Part shown: in pieces, positions 49,584 through 50,533 of the stretch | How the letters are laid out: each line of letters opens with the position of its first letter | Position numbering within the stretch: position 1 is the first letter of the stretch | Made by a program: the position numbers and the translations under genes | Assembly (NCBI GenBank): GCA_016195385.1 | Contig: JACPZS010000143.1 | Location: 1 to 50,533, forward strand | DNA length: 50,533 bases | Reading direction: 5' to 3' | Source: Verrucomicrobiota bacterium | GTDB lineage: Bacteria; Verrucomicrobiota; Verrucomicrobiia; Limisphaerales; JACPZS01 | Notes under the pieces: generated by a model | Seen by the model: only the letters and a program-made list of their open reading frames with translations | Database searches by the model: none | What the model was told of the DNA's origin: nothing

Positions 49584-50401
49584 TCAGTTTTTCTTTTCCG
49601 GCAATGATTCCAGCGGCATCCGCACGCTGATCACTGTTCCCGCGCCCGTCGCGCTGGACACGGCGAAAATTCCACCGGCCTGCTCGACCCGTTCGCGCAG
49701 ATTGCGCAGGCCGTTGCCGCCATTTGCTCGTCCGGGTTCGAAGCCGCGGCCGTCGTCACGGATGACGATGTGCGCCGCGCCATCCTCCAGCGACAAATTC
49801 AGCGCCACACTTCGCGCGCCGGAATGCTTGGCCACGTTCGCGAGCGATTCCTTCACCACTACGAGCAACTCGTGCCGCACGCGCGCCGGCACTCCGCGCG
49901 CATCTTCACCTGCGGGCAACTCCAATTTGCATTCCAGCCCGGCAGCCCGGCAGAAGCGCTCGGCCAGTTCGCCGAGAAACACTCCGAGGCTGCCCGCGTT
50001 ATCACAGCGCGGATTTGTCGTCCACGTTAACTCGCGCAGCCCGGTCGCCAGCGTGCGAGCATCGGCTGCGAGTGTGGCCAGTTGGTTTCCCTCCGCCTTG
50101 CCGCGCCGCTGCACCGCTTCCATCTCCAACGCGATGCCGATGAGACTCGCACCCAGATCGTCGTGCAAATCCCGCGCGATGCGGGCGCGTTCCTGTTCGA
50201 CTGCGGTGGCGCGTTCGGCCTGAAGCGCCCGCCGTTGCCAGCGCAACCGCCACATCGTGAACGCGCGCTGACCGCCAGCAAACCCGCCGCGCAACTCACC
50301 GGAAACCAAAACGTCTCCGTGAACTTCGGCGCAAGCACGAAGGCGAACTTGTCGCCAGCCTCATTCCAGACACCGTGATTGTTGCACGCCTTAGCCCGAA
50401 A
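49584..50401 (-). pseudogene. HisKA_3 sensor histidine kinase with Y_Y_Y domain, frameshifted and cut off at its 5' side
   Basis: The downstream frame (about 50265 to 49584) has QERARIARDLHDDLGASLIG with the phosphorylated His, HELLVVVKESLANVAKHSGA and RDDGRGFEPGRANGGNGLRN, a complete NarX/DesK-type core. Upstream, in another frame, FRAKACNNHGVWNEAG then FAFVLAPKFTETFWFPVS is the end of a Y_Y_Y domain with the following membrane helix. The two join if one CG is removed from the CGCGCGC run at 50262-50268, giving LLAVSAFTMWRLRWQRR. Beyond 50401 the match ends at a probable insertion sequence, so the sensor N-terminus (usually propeller repeats) is separated. Sequencing error at the CG run is an alternative for the frameshift only. 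Confidence 0.85.
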
Positions 50402-50533
50402 AGCTGAGATGGAAAGAGGTCGTTCTGTTCCTGGGTTCTGAGGCAGAGTGGGTTTGCTCAAACAAACTCATACCCAGAAAGGAACAGAACGATGCCGACA
50501 TTTCTAACGCCTCTTTTCCACCAAGCCAAAGTC
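50402..50533 (+). mobile_element. probable insertion sequence, left end, with start of a transposase-like ORF
   Basis: The kinase gene loses homology near 50402. What follows has a perfect 12-bp inverted repeat TCGTTCTGTTCC (50420-50431) / GGAACAGAACGA (50481-50492) around an inner hairpin (GTTTG 50452-50456 / CAAAC 50463-50467), and then an ATG at 50492 (MPTFLTPLFHQAKV) running off the window. AAAGGAAC upstream of the ATG can serve as ribosome-binding site. An ORF starting at the edge of an interruption in a host gene is what an IS end looks like. The transposase family cannot be named from 14 residues, and the exact terminus and target duplication are not visible. Confidence 0.55.

Noticed and set aside
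1..50533. tRNA, rRNA or tmRNA genes
   Set aside because: No T-arm GTTCGA-type cloverleaf or rRNA-like stretch was noticed on either strand; a covariance-model scan would be decisive.

Overview
The window looks like chromosomal DNA from a free-living member of the Verrucomicrobiota, probably near the Pedosphaera/Limisphaera branch. This is inferred from gene content, not from a marker gene. The clues are prepilin-type proteins with the [11 protein letters not shown] leader, a giant secreted lamin-tail/CotH protein, several secreted proteins ending in a Y-x-IQ-x-STDL-x-NW...FYR type tail, FG-GAP and NHL repeat proteins, and TolB/TPR-type cyclase regulators. No rRNA, tRNA or CRISPR array was seen.

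Layout. 1-521 is the end of a comM-like gene with an internal deletion. 1587-5054 (minus) is a SAM-I riboswitch with its terminator, controlling a threonine-synthase-like PLP enzyme, an embedded RelE/ParE-type toxin-antitoxin pair, a ThiS/MoaD-like sulfur carrier and a NIL-domain protein; a prepilin gene follows. 5301-13769 carries a secreted protein, a flavin disulfide oxidoreductase, a cyclase/TolB/TPR protein, and a sugar ABC ATPase plus a permease fused to a foreign N-terminal membrane domain. 13797-16218 (minus) is an Hpt / receiver-PP2C-ATPase / STAS partner-switching cassette. 17554-17670 holds nine exact copies of a 13-bp unit containing AGGAGG, directly before a LuxR-type response regulator.

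19496-23474 is visibly AT-richer and looks acquired. It holds a MauE-like membrane protein, a secreted protein with a C-terminal anchor, a secreted 12-cysteine peptide, a MITE-like element and a polytopic membrane protein. 23801-25776 holds two glycosyltransferase-type genes. About 1 kb of repeat-rich DNA follows, then the 2333-residue surface protein (26766-33767), HPF, an amidohydrolase, a decayed SDR and BioF. 37051-39833 (minus) is a Wza/BY-kinase exopolysaccharide pair. 40101-45024 holds two large repeat-propeller secreted proteins. The right end has a truncated YjbQ, AroC, a small cluster of GYF-domain and membrane proteins, and a two-component system whose kinase is frameshifted and cut by a probable insertion sequence.

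The most coherent story is the SAM-riboswitch operon. A threonine-synthase-fold enzyme, a sulfur-carrier protein and a NIL protein under methionine-type control suggest homocysteine synthesis from O-phosphohomoserine and carrier-bound sulfide. Two other signals deserve attention: the tandem Shine-Dalgarno array and the MauE-like/12-cysteine peptide cluster. At least four genes (comM, SDR, yjbQ, histidine kinase) are visibly broken, and families of short GC-rich hairpins sit in many intergenic gaps.
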